Source: Ifrita kowaldi
Taxonomy: Eukaryota > Chordata > Aves > Passeriformes > Cinclosomatidae
Assembly (NCBI GenBank): GCA_013398055.1
Contig: VZRS01009654.1
Span: forward strand, 749,155-813,154
Length of the DNA: 64,000 nt
Reading direction: 5' to 3'
The notes below the pieces were generated by a model. The model saw only the letters and a list, made by a program, of their open reading frames with translations. It searched no databases and was not told the DNA's origin. A program made the translations under genes and the position numbers. Within the stretch, counting starts at the first letter, position 1; each line of letters starts with the position of its first letter. Of this stretch, positions 1-12,830 are shown piece by piece.

Positions 1-1300
1 CGCGGCCGTCCCGTCCCGTCCCGTTCCGCGCGGGGGGAGCGGCGGCCGCGCGCCCAACGGCCGAGCTGGGCGGCGGTTCCGCGCTCCGCCGGACGTGTTC
101 CCGCGGAAACACAGCGGGGGCCGGCCCGCTTGGATCTAAACTGATCGCACCCAAGTTCGGCGCGGCCGCTCGCCCCGCGTTTGTACGCCCTGGAGGGCCT
201 TGTGCTGATCGCCCCCCTCCCCTCCCCCGGAGCCTTATTCCTTTTTCAAAATTTTACTGAAACCTGGCAAGCTCTGCAAGGGGAAATAGCTCACATCCCC
301 AGTAATTTAAGTTGTTAAAATACGTGTCTGCCCTTTAAAAGGGTGTTTGGTAAATCCTGCCTTTTCTCCCAGTCCCCAGGACTCAACACTGTAAAACTGA
401 AAGAAGAAAAAAATAATATAAGGTCTCTAAGCAAGTAATCTGTTCCAGGTTTTAGTAAGCAAAGTATGATTCAATGATTCATACTGATATCGGTATGGCA
501 GAGAGGAGGGGGAAAGATGGTGGCAGTTTCTGTATAAAATTAAGAACGAGCCAAACTGTTGAAGGCTTGTCAATACCAGGGCGCCTCGGCGCTCAGTCTC
601 TGCGCAGTGATCCCCCTTAGCCCCAGCTGTAAGTTCAGTGGGTGTTTCATCCAAGGCTGAGCAATGGCATCTGGGCCCTCTTCCCCGCGCGGGCGGGCGA
701 AGGGGGCCCTGCCCCGGCGCTGCAGGCTCTTCCTCCTTCCCTGCACTCCGGCTTGGCTGGGAGAACAGAAACCCCTGCCTTGGGCTGCAGAGCGCTGACC
801 CGAGCGGCCATCGCACCGAAAACTTCAAACAAATGATCCACTTCCTCCTCTGTTTGCTTTGGAGTCGCGGCATCTGGACTTTGCGCTGGCGGCTGATCTT
901 TTTCCCCTCCTTTGGTCTTCAAGAACAACCAAAATAACCAACCGAGAGAAATGCCCACAGGCTCAGGCTATTCCAGATTTTTTTTTAATGATCATTATTA
1001 TTATTATTTACTTAAGGAGAGCAATCAGGTTCCTCGAATTTCCTTCTCTTTATAGTTTCTTGTTTTTTCCCCTTGCCTTGGCCAGAAGTGAGGAGTAGAC
1101 AGGGGAGCGAACAGCCTATTATTTTCTGCAGTTGTTTACTCGTTCTGTAGATGGTGCTTGTTCCCAGGGCTCTGAGCCTCTCTATAATTAAACCCATTTT
1201 AATTGTTAGTTAGAAACGTCATTTCGGGGACTTTCCAAGTTACCGAGAAAGCCAGCCGAGATAACTATTTCACTACCGACTCGCTCCCAGCCTGGTTTTT
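1..1300. promoter_or_regulatory. CpG-rich segment, probable edge of an upstream promoter
   Basis: The first 200 bases are extremely GC- and CpG-rich, with runs of CCGTCCCGTCCCGT and GCGGCCGCG. A second GC-rich patch lies at about 640-880. From 240 to 600 the sequence is AT-richer, and 985-1010 holds a short TTA run. I find no convincing coding exon; the short ORFs here have no recognisable domain. In mammals ZFP36L1 lies on the 3' side of ACTN1 in the same orientation, so this could be its 5' flank or promoter. That is inference from synteny, because no ZFP36L1 coding sequence is visible in the window. Confidence 0.45.
1226..1236 (+). promoter_or_regulatory. Candidate NF-kappaB site
   Basis: The sequence GGGGACTTTCC is an exact match to the classical kappaB consensus. 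It lies about 1 kb from the CpG-rich segment at the left edge. A single motif of this length arises by chance, so occupancy is unknown. Confidence 0.25.
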
Positions 1301-4300
1301 GCCCGGTTCCTCCTGTCGTCCAGCCACGGCTTGGGGCTGAGCTCGGAGTGGGATTGCGGCAAGCCCAGAGCCAGCAGCCCCTCCGCCAGCACAGCCCTCT
1401 GCCCCTCTGCTTTTGTGTTATTCGCTTGCACCGGGTGCATTTGTTTTGGAAACTTGGGGTTTACGGCTGCACATTTCCGCAGATCAAGCGGCAAAGGCTG
1501 AAGCCGAGAAGGAATTTTTTTTTCCAGTGATTTAGCTTGGCAAACCCCGACTCCATGGTGGTCTGCCTTGCATTGCTTGTGCACATGCTCAGCACAGGAA
1601 TTTAGCTGCTCACCCCACCTCGTGGCTAAAAGTCAGAGCCCTCCGGGCCAGAGTGGGAATTTGTGTGGGCATGAATTCACACCGAGCAGAGGAATGAAAA
1701 AATTGGAGCCTTACACCACCCGCCAGGGCCGTGCCAGAACTTTGATAGATGCAAATGAATAAAGATAGGTAAATGAATAAATGAAAGTGAATTATTAAAG
1801 AAGATTACTGAAAAAGTGAATGAATGCAAAGCCATGCTCACTAGCCTTCTTGTGTGGGTCAATCCATCCAGGCCCAGCACATTCCAGTTGGGATACTACA
1901 GCTGGGCCTGGGAAGAAGGAATAAATGTCCAGAACCTCTCAAGCCCTTCTCAAACTTGTCCTCAGCACAGGAACTGCTTTTGGAGCCCTCTCCTTCCCTG
2001 GGTCAAATGCAAGCAGATGCTAAACTTGTCACAAAATACAGAGGGATAAGATTCTGCATCAGACCTGTGCACACATTTAGCAGAGAAATTAAGAACCACC
2101 TTCCTGAATGAGAGCTGAAACAGGTCAGAGTGGCCAGAAGATGGGGAAGATTGAAGGGGGCAGTGAATGAAATTATAAAGGCAGGAGGTTTAAAGGATTA
2201 CTTTTTCCAGTTGCGTGTGTGTATATAAAAATGTGGGCTTGTTGGCACATGATGCTGTGGAGGTCAAAAGTATAAACTGGGTCAAAAAAGCAATTTGACA
2301 AATTTATGGAGGAAAAGTCCCTGGAGGTTTACTAAAGGCAAAGGCAAACCTCTGCGACATGTTGATGGACAATACACAGCAGAAGTATCACTCTCTCATT
2401 CCTGTTTTCCCCCATGAGCATTGACTGCTCTTGGAAGTAAGAGGAAAGCCACAACAGACTTTTGGTCTGATCCAGTTTGGCACTGGGATGTTCAAATCAG
2501 CACTATCTTGTCCCCGAGCCGCTGAGCAGGGGCTCACATGCTGGCCTCTGCTAAAGGCTGGAGAGCAGTCTCATGGGGTGGCTGCACTCTTTGCCCAGTT
2601 TAACTCCCCGTCAGGGTAATAAGAGGTTACTTTGAGCACTGAGAGTAAACTGAATCCACGTGCCAGCTTTGCCACAAATATATTTGATGATGGTAGAGCT
2701 CCCATAGCGAAAGAACAAGGTTGCTATCTTCAGACACCTGCACTTCCCCTCACCTGGAGCCATTTGGCAGTAGCAAGCCTGCAAATCTGCTTGTGTCAGA
2801 GTTACTGAGCAAGAACTTGAGTACAAAAGAGCCTGAATTGTTGAAAACAAGTTGGTGGTGGGGTGTTTTGGTTTATTCCCCCTCCTACTGCTCAGTTCCC
2901 AAAGTTTCAAGGTAGGAAAGGGAAGTGCTTTCGTCACAAGCAAGGTTTTCCCCTGTGAGTTTCAGATGAGTTGGGCATTTCACTCCCCTGCTCCCATGGG
3001 AATCCTCAGGTAAACAGACCTGTCTTTTGCAGCGGTGCTCCGATGTACAGAGGCTGGGAACAGAGGAAGGACAAACCTCCTGACTTTATTTTTGCTGGGG
3101 GTGTAAAATGAGCCGAGGCTTTCTGCAGTCACTATTCTATACATATCTTTCGGGTCTGATGCTATTTTTGTTGGCTGTGACCCTGGAGGTGTAGGTGTGG
3201 AAGTGCCTTTCTGCTGGTCTCTGCAAGTGGGTGTAGATGTTTCCTCTGTTCCAGGCACCTCCTCAGACGCTGTGGCCTTTCGGGGGAGTAGGCGGATGTC
3301 AGCGTGGCCTTTCCCCACCTGTCTGTAACTTTTTAATACTTCCTTTTATTTTGGCCTTGCGCTTCTTCCATGGAACATCTCTGGGTAGCCACTGGGAGGT
3401 GTAAATGGCTTGAGATGGAAACCACAGCTTGTAGGTGCGCCCTCTGCCAGGCTTTTCTGGCACCCAAGGAAGTCAGGTCTCCGCCTGCTCCCAAGCAAAA
3501 GGGATATTACCAGCTGCTCGGTGAGAAAACAAATTCACAGAGATACAGGAAAGTGTGTTAAGGTGGTGGGAAGCAACGGGAGTGAGATTCCTGGCAGCTC
3601 GGGTATGTAAACATTCATAAAATAGAAGAGTGTGTGCATGTGTGTACTTTGTGGTGGCAGGAAACCCAAGAAGCTAGCTCCATTATTTTTGCTGGAATTG
3701 GTAGCAACCGTACCAGACAAATACTATAAGCCCTTAATCCTCCTGACTTTACACCTGTGAATGACCTAAAGACCATCCAAGGTGATCCAAATTACAGCAC
3801 ATCTTTACTAATTAGTAATGGAGTTTGGGATCTGATTTAGTTGTTAATAAAAAGGGCTTTCTGTTTTTCAGTAGCTCAGATGCTGGGCTACCTCTGGGGG
3901 AAGTGAGGGGAAGACAGGAGGTAATGTGTGGCCTCTTCTGAAGTGTCACATGGATGTGACTAGCCTGCCACAAATTTAGCACTGGTGGCACTGACAAGAC
4001 GCTGCAGTGGAAAAAGCAGAGATGTCCTTTTAGCAGACGCAGGGTAAGGAAATTGGCTGAAGTTAATGGATCTAAGTTATAATTTCCAGTGGAAATACTA
4101 AAGCAATTAATGTATTTCCACACAGCAGGACAGCAAGCCCATGCAAGTGCTTAGCTGTTTGTCATGACTGCTCAGGAGGCTGGCCTAAGCCACGTCCTGG
4201 GGTCTGTCCAGCTGCATCCAGACACATGCAGCCTGTGCTGAGGGTGGGAGCAGGGCTGAAACACAAACCAGCGTGCCAATAGGTTTGAGGGGCTGGAGGA

Positions 4301-7300
4301 AAAGAGCATCACCAGGACCAGCTGCTGCATGGTTGTGGAAAGTGAAGGCACCTGACAAGGAACATCTGCCTCTCTGCCTCTGACCTGAGCGTGGGACTAT
4401 TACTTTACCCCAGCTCCATGGCAGAACAGTCCCCAGCTGGGGTCTGCACATCCTGTCTGGACACTCCAGGACAAGCAGGAAAGCCCAGCAGCCCCCTCAT
4501 GCAGCACCACAGATCTCCGTGCTGCCCACTTGCTGCTGGCTCACACGGCCTCCCGCAGAGAAATCTCCTCCTTCTTAGGGGTTTGCCTGTTCCCAGTGAA
4601 GTTACAAACCCTCTAGGGCAAGGCGCAAGACTCATCTGATCTCCTCCCTGAACATGCCGCATGGGTGTGAAGCTAGAGAAGGGATTTCCATCCTGCCAGG
4701 GTGGTAATGGGAGCTGAGGAAGTGCTCAGCCTGGCTACAGCAAGGTGAGGTATGGAGCAAGATGTGTTTCTCATCAGTGGTGGAGCAGAGCCACGCAGCT
4801 GCTGTTGGGGAGACTGGTGTTCTATCCTGCTGCAGGTCCCCAGAGCAGCACCTATCCCCTCCCTGTGGAGAGTCCACATGCATGGCACAGCCTGTGCAGC
4901 CAGGTGCCGACATCCTCTTTCTTCCAGCTCTCAGCCAGGCACATGGTGGCCCTGGGGTCCCCAGAACCCCTGCTGAGCCCAACCTCAGGAGCTGATTATG
5001 GTGTATAGCAAGGGGACAGCTTCAAATAGGTGCCCTTAACCTGGCCTAATCTGCGCGGGGCTCTGTGCCTGCCAGGGCAGAGGGAAGTCAAATATATCTC
5101 ACCTCAATAAATTGTTGTTCAGGTTAAGGGAAGTGCCAGAAGCTTTAAAGAGGCTGTTGGCAGTTTCCAGAAAAAAGAAGCGACACCTGCTGCACATCAA
5201 AACAGCAATTGCCCTTGTATCAATAAGATGGTTAGTGCATGTAACAAGTGGTCAGGGACGTGGAAAGGCACGGATCTCAGAAACCAGGACAAATTCACTT
5301 TTTTCAAATCCTGCATCCATGGTCCTGAGCTGATACACAGCAAGATGATAGCACAGTGGTTTCTGTTGGCCTCTGCCTGGTTCCAGCCACAGCAGCCCTG
5401 GCTGCTAATTATTCAGCAGACATTGACCAGTGGAATGTTTCCATGATTTTTTTTCTCAAAAAAAAAGTGCTAGGACTAAATGCTTTCATCTTTTAATTTT
5501 CTTTTTTGAGAAAGTCTAAGACTACTCAGGAGCCTCTTGGATCATGACATTTATGTGACACGCAGTGCTGGTGTCAGAAGCTGCTGCTAGCTGTGCTGGT
5601 GGCCACTTACTTCCAACAGGCTCAGCTGTACCCCTCTGAAAAATACCATTTTGTCCTTTCACGGTGGAACTTGTCATAACCTTATTTCCAAACACTTGGG
5701 TTGCACTCCACACATCTTACAGCTCCATGAGATATTGGCATTAGGGAGGCAGCTTGCTTTCCCGTCTATCCCGTTCCATCAAAACACACTTTTAGCATCA
5801 GGCAGGAAGCCAAGGTCAAGTCTCCTTTTCTTTTTTTTTTGTTCCTCCTGCCTGCTCTGAATACATTATAATACAGACTTCAGCTCCATTATTATATCTT
5901 TTCCCACAAGACCGTTGCCTCATTCAGACCTCAGCAGGGAACATGCTTTCATCTCTGCCAGCTGGGTATGGCTGGAGAGCCCTATGCCCGTAGGAGCTCC
6001 AAGGGGAGGACATAGAGGTGAGGCTTTGCAGATTCCCATGCACAGAGGATAGAGGAGTTTGGTTAGGTCCAAATCTGGTAGGGCATCTCCAGGGAGCCTC
6101 TCGAACTGCCTCCTTTGTCATGCCGGTAATGAAGAATGTCAATGATGGGATTCCTCTCATCTGTTTTTAAGTACCTAAAAGTTAGGTGTCTAAACCTAAT
6201 TAGTTGGAGAGGCTTCCTGCATGGTCAATGGAGACAAATAGGCACCTCTAGTGCACAATTCATTTCACATATCTTGAAGCTTATCTTGGGAAGGGCTGAT
6301 TCACCCAAAAGCCAAGCACCCACTTCTCTTCTGTGATTCTAAGGGCAGATCGGCAACTTGCTGAGGATTTGACAACTACATTTTGGGTGTCCCACGTTGG
6401 GCAAGGTGAGTTCTACTCCCAGCTGTGGCAGTGGCTGTGGAAAGCATCATCACTTTGCTGCTCTTGCTTGCCCCCCTCCCACCCTGTTTCCCACAGAAGG
6501 TCCATTTCCAGCCCTGCCCAAGAAGGGCTGGGTTTTAGTCTGTCCAAATCACATTACCAGCCCTTATCACAGTATCAGACCAAGTTAAATATTTATAAAG
6601 CACCTGGGGGCAGGGTTCACATCTTTCTTCGGTTTGTATATTCCCTCAAGGAGCAAAGCCCCTGTGCTGGTTTGCAACCCTTTGCAGATTGGTGCAATAC
6701 AGCACCATGAGTCCCTGTGCCAATCTGCAGGTCTTGACAAAATGCAGCTGGGAATGCAGAAAGAGCTCATGGACATTGGGAAATAGGCAGGAGTGAATCA
6801 TAAGAGTCAGGAGAAGCAACTAATGTGTGGGAAAAAGGCAAATGTGCTACCTCGGCACAAACATACAATAAGGAAGTATGTAATAATAATTATTGTTATT
6901 GTAATACGGCCTGGGTGAGCATTTGGGAAAAAGATATCTAATAACTGACAAGCGACATGGCTCGGTTTGTTTTGATCTGAAATTCAAACAATGGTTGTGT
7001 TTATAAGGCAATAATACGCAGGGCTCTGGCACCACACCAACTATGCACTCCCCAAGTCGGGTTTATATAGGTCATGCCAAACAAATAATAGTGTTCTTCA
7101 ATATAATTACTGATTCATTACAGAAAGAGAATGTAATTGAGTCTGTTTGGATTTCAGGGAGGCGTTAGATACGGTAAATTCATACTTTTGAACTCAGATT
7201 GGGAAAGCTTTATGTGCTCGCCTAGTTCTGCTCATCCAGGAGTCAGTGATAAAATTCCCACTGCAGCCTGCCCCAGCAGCATGGGAGCCTTCCCTCAGGC

Positions 7301-7623
7301 TTCAGCAGTTGCTCATGCTCCTGCTGCCCTTTGCAGACTCTTTCAGCACCTTTGAAGTGCTTCATAGGTAAACTGGGAAACTAAACTACTGCTAGAGCAA
7401 GACCCGGATCCAAATATGCTGGATGTGGCTCTTACCTCAGGCAATTGCACCCACCCCTTGATCCTGGGGGCATCCTGACCCCTCCACTTCTGAACCTCCT
7501 GGTCCGTGGCCCACTTCTGGGCGTGTCTCTTGACACACATTATCTCAATGTTACTGCAGGGGAAAGCAGCAAAAGGCAGAGGATGGGATGGCCTGGCAGT
7601 GCCCACCAGCTCCCTGGACAAGG

Positions 7624-7685
7624 ACACCCCAGCTTAACTGGCACATTTGGCCACAGGAGAGTTAAACCGTGTTGTTCTCATCCTG
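7624..7685 (+). repeat. 62-bp dispersed repeat, copy A
   Basis: This segment recurs at 9,781-9,842 in the same orientation with only three mismatches in 62 bases. Similarity stops sharply at both ends. It does not resemble CR1. It could be a fragment of an unrecognised interspersed repeat or a local duplication. Confidence 0.7.
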
Positions 7686-9780
7686 GGATGAGGGTGGGGT
7701 TGGGCAGTGGTGGGGCCGTGCTGCCACCCAGCATGGTGAGCGGGTGCTACCAACACTCAGCGTTAAAGGACAAGAGCTGGGCTCAGAAGATGAGGGAGGA
7801 CCAGGGCTGCTGCTCTGGTGGCTCTTGGATGGCTTTGCCACATGCCATTCCCTGGGGCGTGGTGGACTGGCTTTTCGGCTGCATTACTCTGCTTTCCCCA
7901 GGGAGACCGGGGCAGTCCTACACCAGTCTGAGGTGTTTCCTGCTGGCCTCTGCCCTGTATGGACCCTGCACAGCACACAGGGATGGATGATGGTGCCCAG
8001 AGTAGAGTCCTCAACACCCAGCACAGCTGCCAGTACCAGAGATGGGGCATTGCTCTGTGTGACACCCGGGCTCAAGGGGTTTACCCAGGAAAACACGATG
8101 CACTGTGATGTGACACAGCCTTGGAGTGTCCATCGCTGGCCCGGCTGCTGCTCCCCACCATACAGAGGGCAGAACCCCAGTCTCCTCCCTCCTGCCCTTC
8201 CCCAGGGAGCAGCTGCCTTTCAAAGAAAGGCCAGACAGGGCGTAATACGAGGCTTCCAGAAAAATGGGGACTGTGCCGGTTGCACTGGTGGACCAGCACC
8301 CAGCAGAAGGAGCACTGATAGACCACTAGTCCCACTAGTCAGCCCACTTCTGTGAGCTTCTGAAGAAGTTCATCAGGAACAAGTAGGAACCATAGTTAGT
8401 AATTTATGCTTTCAAAAGGTTTTTTGATAAAGGCCTTTCCAAAAATGAAACTAATTTGGCAGCCATGGTATGAGAAGTCCCGTCATGGATTGAAAATTGA
8501 CTCAGAACTGACAGAATGGGGGGGAAATTCATTAGTAAAAGGCCAGTGTTCCAGTTGGGGAAGAAAAGCCTACTGGATGGGAGGGGGTGATGGGAGCAGA
8601 GATGAAAGTGGCCCTCTGAATACCATTACAAAAAAGTCAGTGAAGGGGGGAGAAGGATAACAAGGCAACAGCATTTGCTGCCAACAGAGAGCCATGCATT
8701 ATAAATGTAAGCAAGTCTTGGCAGGACTGGGAGGAACTCCAGAAGATTCTAACTAAACTTGGAAACCAAACCACCATGACGGAGAAAGTTCAGCGCACAC
8801 AAATGCCAAAGCAAGCTGTTTTAAAAGAAATTGGGCAAGTCTCTTACTTTGAATTAGAAGTTGTCTTGTGGGGGTCAGCAGCGGGCAGGGGCAATGACTG
8901 TTCAAGCATTACACATAAGAGACCTGCTCCGTGGGTCAGCATGAAAAACATGTCATCGTATAGCCTGGGTACCCATCACAGTCCATGCCCACTTGCCCAC
9001 TGTGAAGCAGGACCTAAAGAAACATTGTAAGATGGACCATGCTGAGTCAAGATCAAAAGTCCACCAGAGGCAGCATGGAAGAACAGAAACAGGATCAAAT
9101 GCAGAGCTGGATGGGGGACTTTTTCTGTGAAGGGGGGTTGAGGACTATAATATTATTTCATTTGCAACAGGCATGAGGAAGGCTACAAAACAATAGCTCC
9201 CTTTAGCAACAACTGGCTGATGCTTTCGGTTTATTTGTGCTCTGCAAGTTGAAAAGAGAGATGTAAAGGTGCTTTTAAAAATAGTTGCAAGGAAGTTTGT
9301 GCTTTGCCACTGGGCTGCCTCTCAGTGCTGTTCCCGGCTGGATGCGATCTGCTGATAAGCTTGTACCTGGCCTGAACTCAGCTGCCTCTGCCTGCCGAGC
9401 CACCCGCAGCAGTGTACCTGCTCAGGATAGGTTGCCGACGCCCACTTTTGCAGAGGCTGGATGCAGCTGCCTCGTGGGCAGCCTCCAGCCCTGGGCAGGC
9501 AGCAGCTGGTGAAGCCCCACAGGTGCACTGAAAGCCTGCTCACATCAGTGTCCAGCTGTCACAGAGTGGGGACTACATTGCAGGGACAAATGTGGTCCCT
9601 GGCAGGGTGTGGGGACACCAAGACCCGTGCAATAAGAAATGGAAGGGGGTTTTGTGTGTAAATAATTTACTAGTATGACCTAAATGCTACCAGGCCGTTG
9701 TTTGTTTTTATGAAGTTAGTAAACAACCATGCTGATTCTGAAACAAGTTTGGGGGACCAGAGGCTGAGAAGTGACATAGA

Positions 9781-9842
9781 ACACCCCAGCTTAACTGGCA
9801 CATTTGGCTGCAGGAGAGTTAAACTGTGTTGTTCTCATCCTG
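9781..9842 (+). repeat. 62-bp dispersed repeat, copy B
   Basis: This is the second copy of the segment at 7,624-7,685, about 95% identical and in the same orientation, 2.16 kb downstream. The sequences flanking the two copies are unrelated. Confidence 0.7.
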
Positions 9843-10347
9843 TCCCCCACTGTGTGGCAAGGCAGACGGGCTGGGAGGGGACGGATGCCTTCTGAATTTC
9901 CAACTTTCCCTGCATACAGAAACCTTTGTGGAGAAACCAGAGAGGGAGAAATGCCACACATTCTACAGGTGGCTGCACCAGGAAAGTGGGAGCTTTGCCA
10001 TGTGCTCTGTGGACAACTAGGGAGGAGAAAGCATTTGCTGGATGATGTTTGTCACTATTTCAGTCAGGGTTTCTGGGTGCCCCCAGCTGCCAGTGCTGTG
10101 CTGGGGCCATGGGTCCATGGAGACGTAGGCTTTTGGCTGAGAAACAAAAGCAAAGCCTGGACTTACTGTCATCAAAGAGGAGCTAATCATGCTCCTGACA
10201 AGAGCAGAGACGCTGGGCCTGGTGTCTGGGCTGCTGCGTAGTGCAGGTAGTGAGAGCTGAGGGGATGATGTGGTGCCCTGCTCCACAGGACAGTTTCCTC
10301 AGTGTTGTGAAGCCCAGGCAGCCTTGAAGACCCACAGCAGGATGCTT

Positions 10348-10373
10348 CCTCCTTACCTCCTTACCTCCTTACC
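10348..10373 (+). repeat. Short tandem repeat, 8-base unit CCTCCTTA
   Basis: Just over three uninterrupted copies of the octamer are present. This is a minor minisatellite-like array with no apparent function. Confidence 0.7.
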
Positions 10374-11995
10374 AATCCTTTGCTTTCTGTAAGGGGATAA
10401 CAGTGTTGCAGACATGAGACATTGATTGCTGGCTACTGGGGCTGAGAAAAGAGGAAGGCTAATCCTCCTACTTTCCTACACTTTTTTTTTCTGTAAGTCT
10501 CTGTTCCATACATCATGTGGTCATAAGAGAATCTAATTTTTCAGCTAAGAAGAGCATGCTGTTCATGTTAGCTAGCACAGAGAAAAACATGAAAACTCTG
10601 AAGTGTGAGTCATAGACTAGAGTCGAAAGCAAACGTACAGAATTCAACATTATTTGCTTTATTTTTTCTTAGTTATGTTCCTCAGGTGACTGGCAGTATT
10701 TTGGAACCTGTCTGTCAAGCATTTGGGATTAGCTCTCGTGGAAGGGCAAGGATGTGGGCCCCCTAGTGCCACTTGGGAAATGCCAAGATACCAGCCCACA
10801 GCTCTGCAGGGAGAGGTGTTACTTGGCAAATACCAAGAGCTTAATCAGAAATTTGGGACCACTACAGATGGTCAAGGAGAAAAACAGATCAGTTTTTCTC
10901 TTTAGGTCTCCTGCATGTGGCTGGTCCAACTGGATAATAGGTCCAGCAGTAACTCGTGGCAGCAGGAAACTCTTCCCGTTCAATGGTTGCCTGATGTCCT
11001 GTGAGAAATGAGAGTTCAGCCAGTGGTACAGGCACTGCTTAGTGGACAAGTATCCATGCATGCAATTTCTGCGGTAACTGGTGTCTCCATGTCTGCCATT
11101 CTCCCTGCCTGCCCAGCAGAGGGAACTGAAACTATCGGGAAATAAGTTTCTCCATCAAAGTGTCCTTCCAGCTGAGGCTTTGCACTGCACTAACAGCACA
11201 TGCGCAGCCTGCGCTGCTTCTTTCATCTGTGGATGGACAATTGCTATCTCCAGGCCTACAGAGTGAGCATTGTTAGACATATTAAAAGTAATTTTTAAAA
11301 AGTCCTCTGACTCCAAAGTTCAGTGCCTTTCAGTTCGTGTACATCGAGCTGAGAAGTCATGCCCGCTAATTGTTACTGAAGTCTGCAGTTGGTTGGCCCA
11401 CCAGTAAAATGCCAGGATACTGGGCACACTTGTACACCTCCTCCCAAGTTCAGATGTGTTTGAGATGTGCAGCTCAAAAATGACCAGTCTGTTACCTCTA
11501 ATATTGTTGATGGATAAAACCCCTACAGGTTCAAGCTGTGGTAGATTTGACAGTGTCTGTTGCAAATGGAGCTGTTTCAAAAGGCAAACCAGACTTTCAA
11601 AGTGTCACTAAAATGCTGAAGACCCATTGAGGAGCAGGTGTGGTGGATGGTAAAGGCTGTCTTAGTGAAACTGTTCATAAGAGGAATTCTGTTGATGAAG
11701 GGAGGATCCTACAGTCGCCTCCAACAGTATAAGCAGAATGAAAAGCAGCAGCAGCAAAAGCCAGTAATGCACCAAAAGGTTTCCAGCCTAAATCAGACCA
11801 GTAAAATAGCTGTGCTGCTGAATTAATATGCCAGTCTAATCCACATTTCCTGAAGCAGTTGAACCCTCAGCTACAAAGCTCATCCCAGGAAGAAGGTTGT
11901 TGCAATGATGATGCTATGGAGAGGGATAGCTGTGTCTCATAGCTGAGTTGTATATGTGTATGACTGGTTTGCATTTATGAAGTGCATACTTTTCA

Positions 11996-12830
11996 CAGAA
12001 TCATAGAACCATTAAGGTTGGAAAAGACCTCCAAGATTATTGAGTCCAACCTTTGAGTGAACACCACCGTATCAAGTAAGCCATAGCATTAGCTTCTAGA
12101 TCCAGTCATTTCTTGAATGCCTCCAGGGAGGATGACTCCACAACCTCCCTGGGCAGTTCATTCCAATGTTTGACAACCCTTTCAGTGAAGAAATTCTTCC
12201 TGATATCCAACTTGAATCTCCCATGGTGCAGCTTGAGTCCATTTCCTCTTGTCCTATCCCTTGTTGCCTGGGAGAAGAGACCAACCCCCACCTGGCTACA
12301 GCCTCCTTTCAGGTGGTTGTAGAGAGTGATAAGATCTCCCCTGAGCTTCCTTTTCTCCAGACTAAACACCCCCAGCTCCCTCAGCTGCTCATCATCAGAC
12401 TTACTCTCCAGATCCTTCACCAGCTCCATTTCCCCTCTCTGGATTTGCTCCAATACCTCGATGTCTTTCTTGCACTGAGGGGCCCAGAACAGAATACAGG
12501 ATTTAAGGTGTGGCTTCACAAGTCCTGAGTACAGGGGGACAATCACTGCCCTGGCCCTGCTGGCCACACTGCTCCTGATACAGACCAGGATGCCATTGGC
12601 CTTCTTGGCCACCTGGGCACAGCTGGCTCATGTTCAACCATCTGTTGACCAGCACCTCCAGGTCCTTTTCTGCTGAGCAGCTTTCCAGCCACTCTTCCCC
12701 CAGCTGCATGGGGTTGTTGTGACCCAAGTGCAGGACCCAGCACTCTGCCTTAATGAACCTCATACCATTGGCCTCAGCCAATGATCCAGCCTGTCTAGAT
12801 CCCTCTGCAGATCCTCTCTTTCATACCAGA
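11996..12830 (-). mobile_element. CR1 LINE, 5'-truncated, minus orientation
   Basis: Read on the minus strand, this is the 3' portion of a chicken-repeat-1 (CR1) non-LTR retrotransposon. The plus strand starts with the reverse complement of the typical CR1 3' end (ACAGAATCATAGAACC). The minus strand then encodes the C-terminal part of the CR1 ORF2 reverse transcriptase (about 168 codons open from 12,612 to 12,106, with blocks such as GLVKPHL, LRELGVFSLEKRKLRGDL and DIRKNFFTERVVKHWNELP). Further upstream element sequence, now frameshifted, reaches about 12,830 (block SAEKDLEVLVN). The reverse-transcriptase core and endonuclease are missing, so this is a dead fragment. It is the main evidence that the host is a bird or close sauropsid. 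Confidence 0.93.

Larger units (their letters stand above)
1301..11995. other. Intergenic DNA with no recognisable gene
   Basis: No ORF here has a recognisable domain, and I could not chain exons with conserved protein similarity. The longest open frame (about 228 codons on the plus strand near 7,669-8,355) is low-complexity Gly/Ser/Pro-rich translation with no family resemblance. The stretch contains simple-sequence patches, one copy of a 62-bp dispersed repeat at 7,624 and another at 9,781, and an 8-mer tandem repeat near 10,350. An unannotated lncRNA or enhancer could be present but cannot be seen from sequence alone. Confidence 0.6.

Noticed and set aside
331..343. CCCTTTAAAAGGG as a serum-response (CArG) element near the left CpG-rich segment
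   Set aside because: The A/T core has seven bases between CC and GG rather than the required six, so it does not meet the CArG consensus.
7669..8355. 228-codon plus-strand ORF in the left intergenic region
   Set aside because: Composition is low-complexity, there is no domain or splice context, and part of it is the 62-bp repeat.
12106..12612. 168-codon minus-strand ORF with clear protein similarity
   Set aside because: It is the C-terminal part of CR1 ORF2 in a 5'-truncated element, not a host gene.
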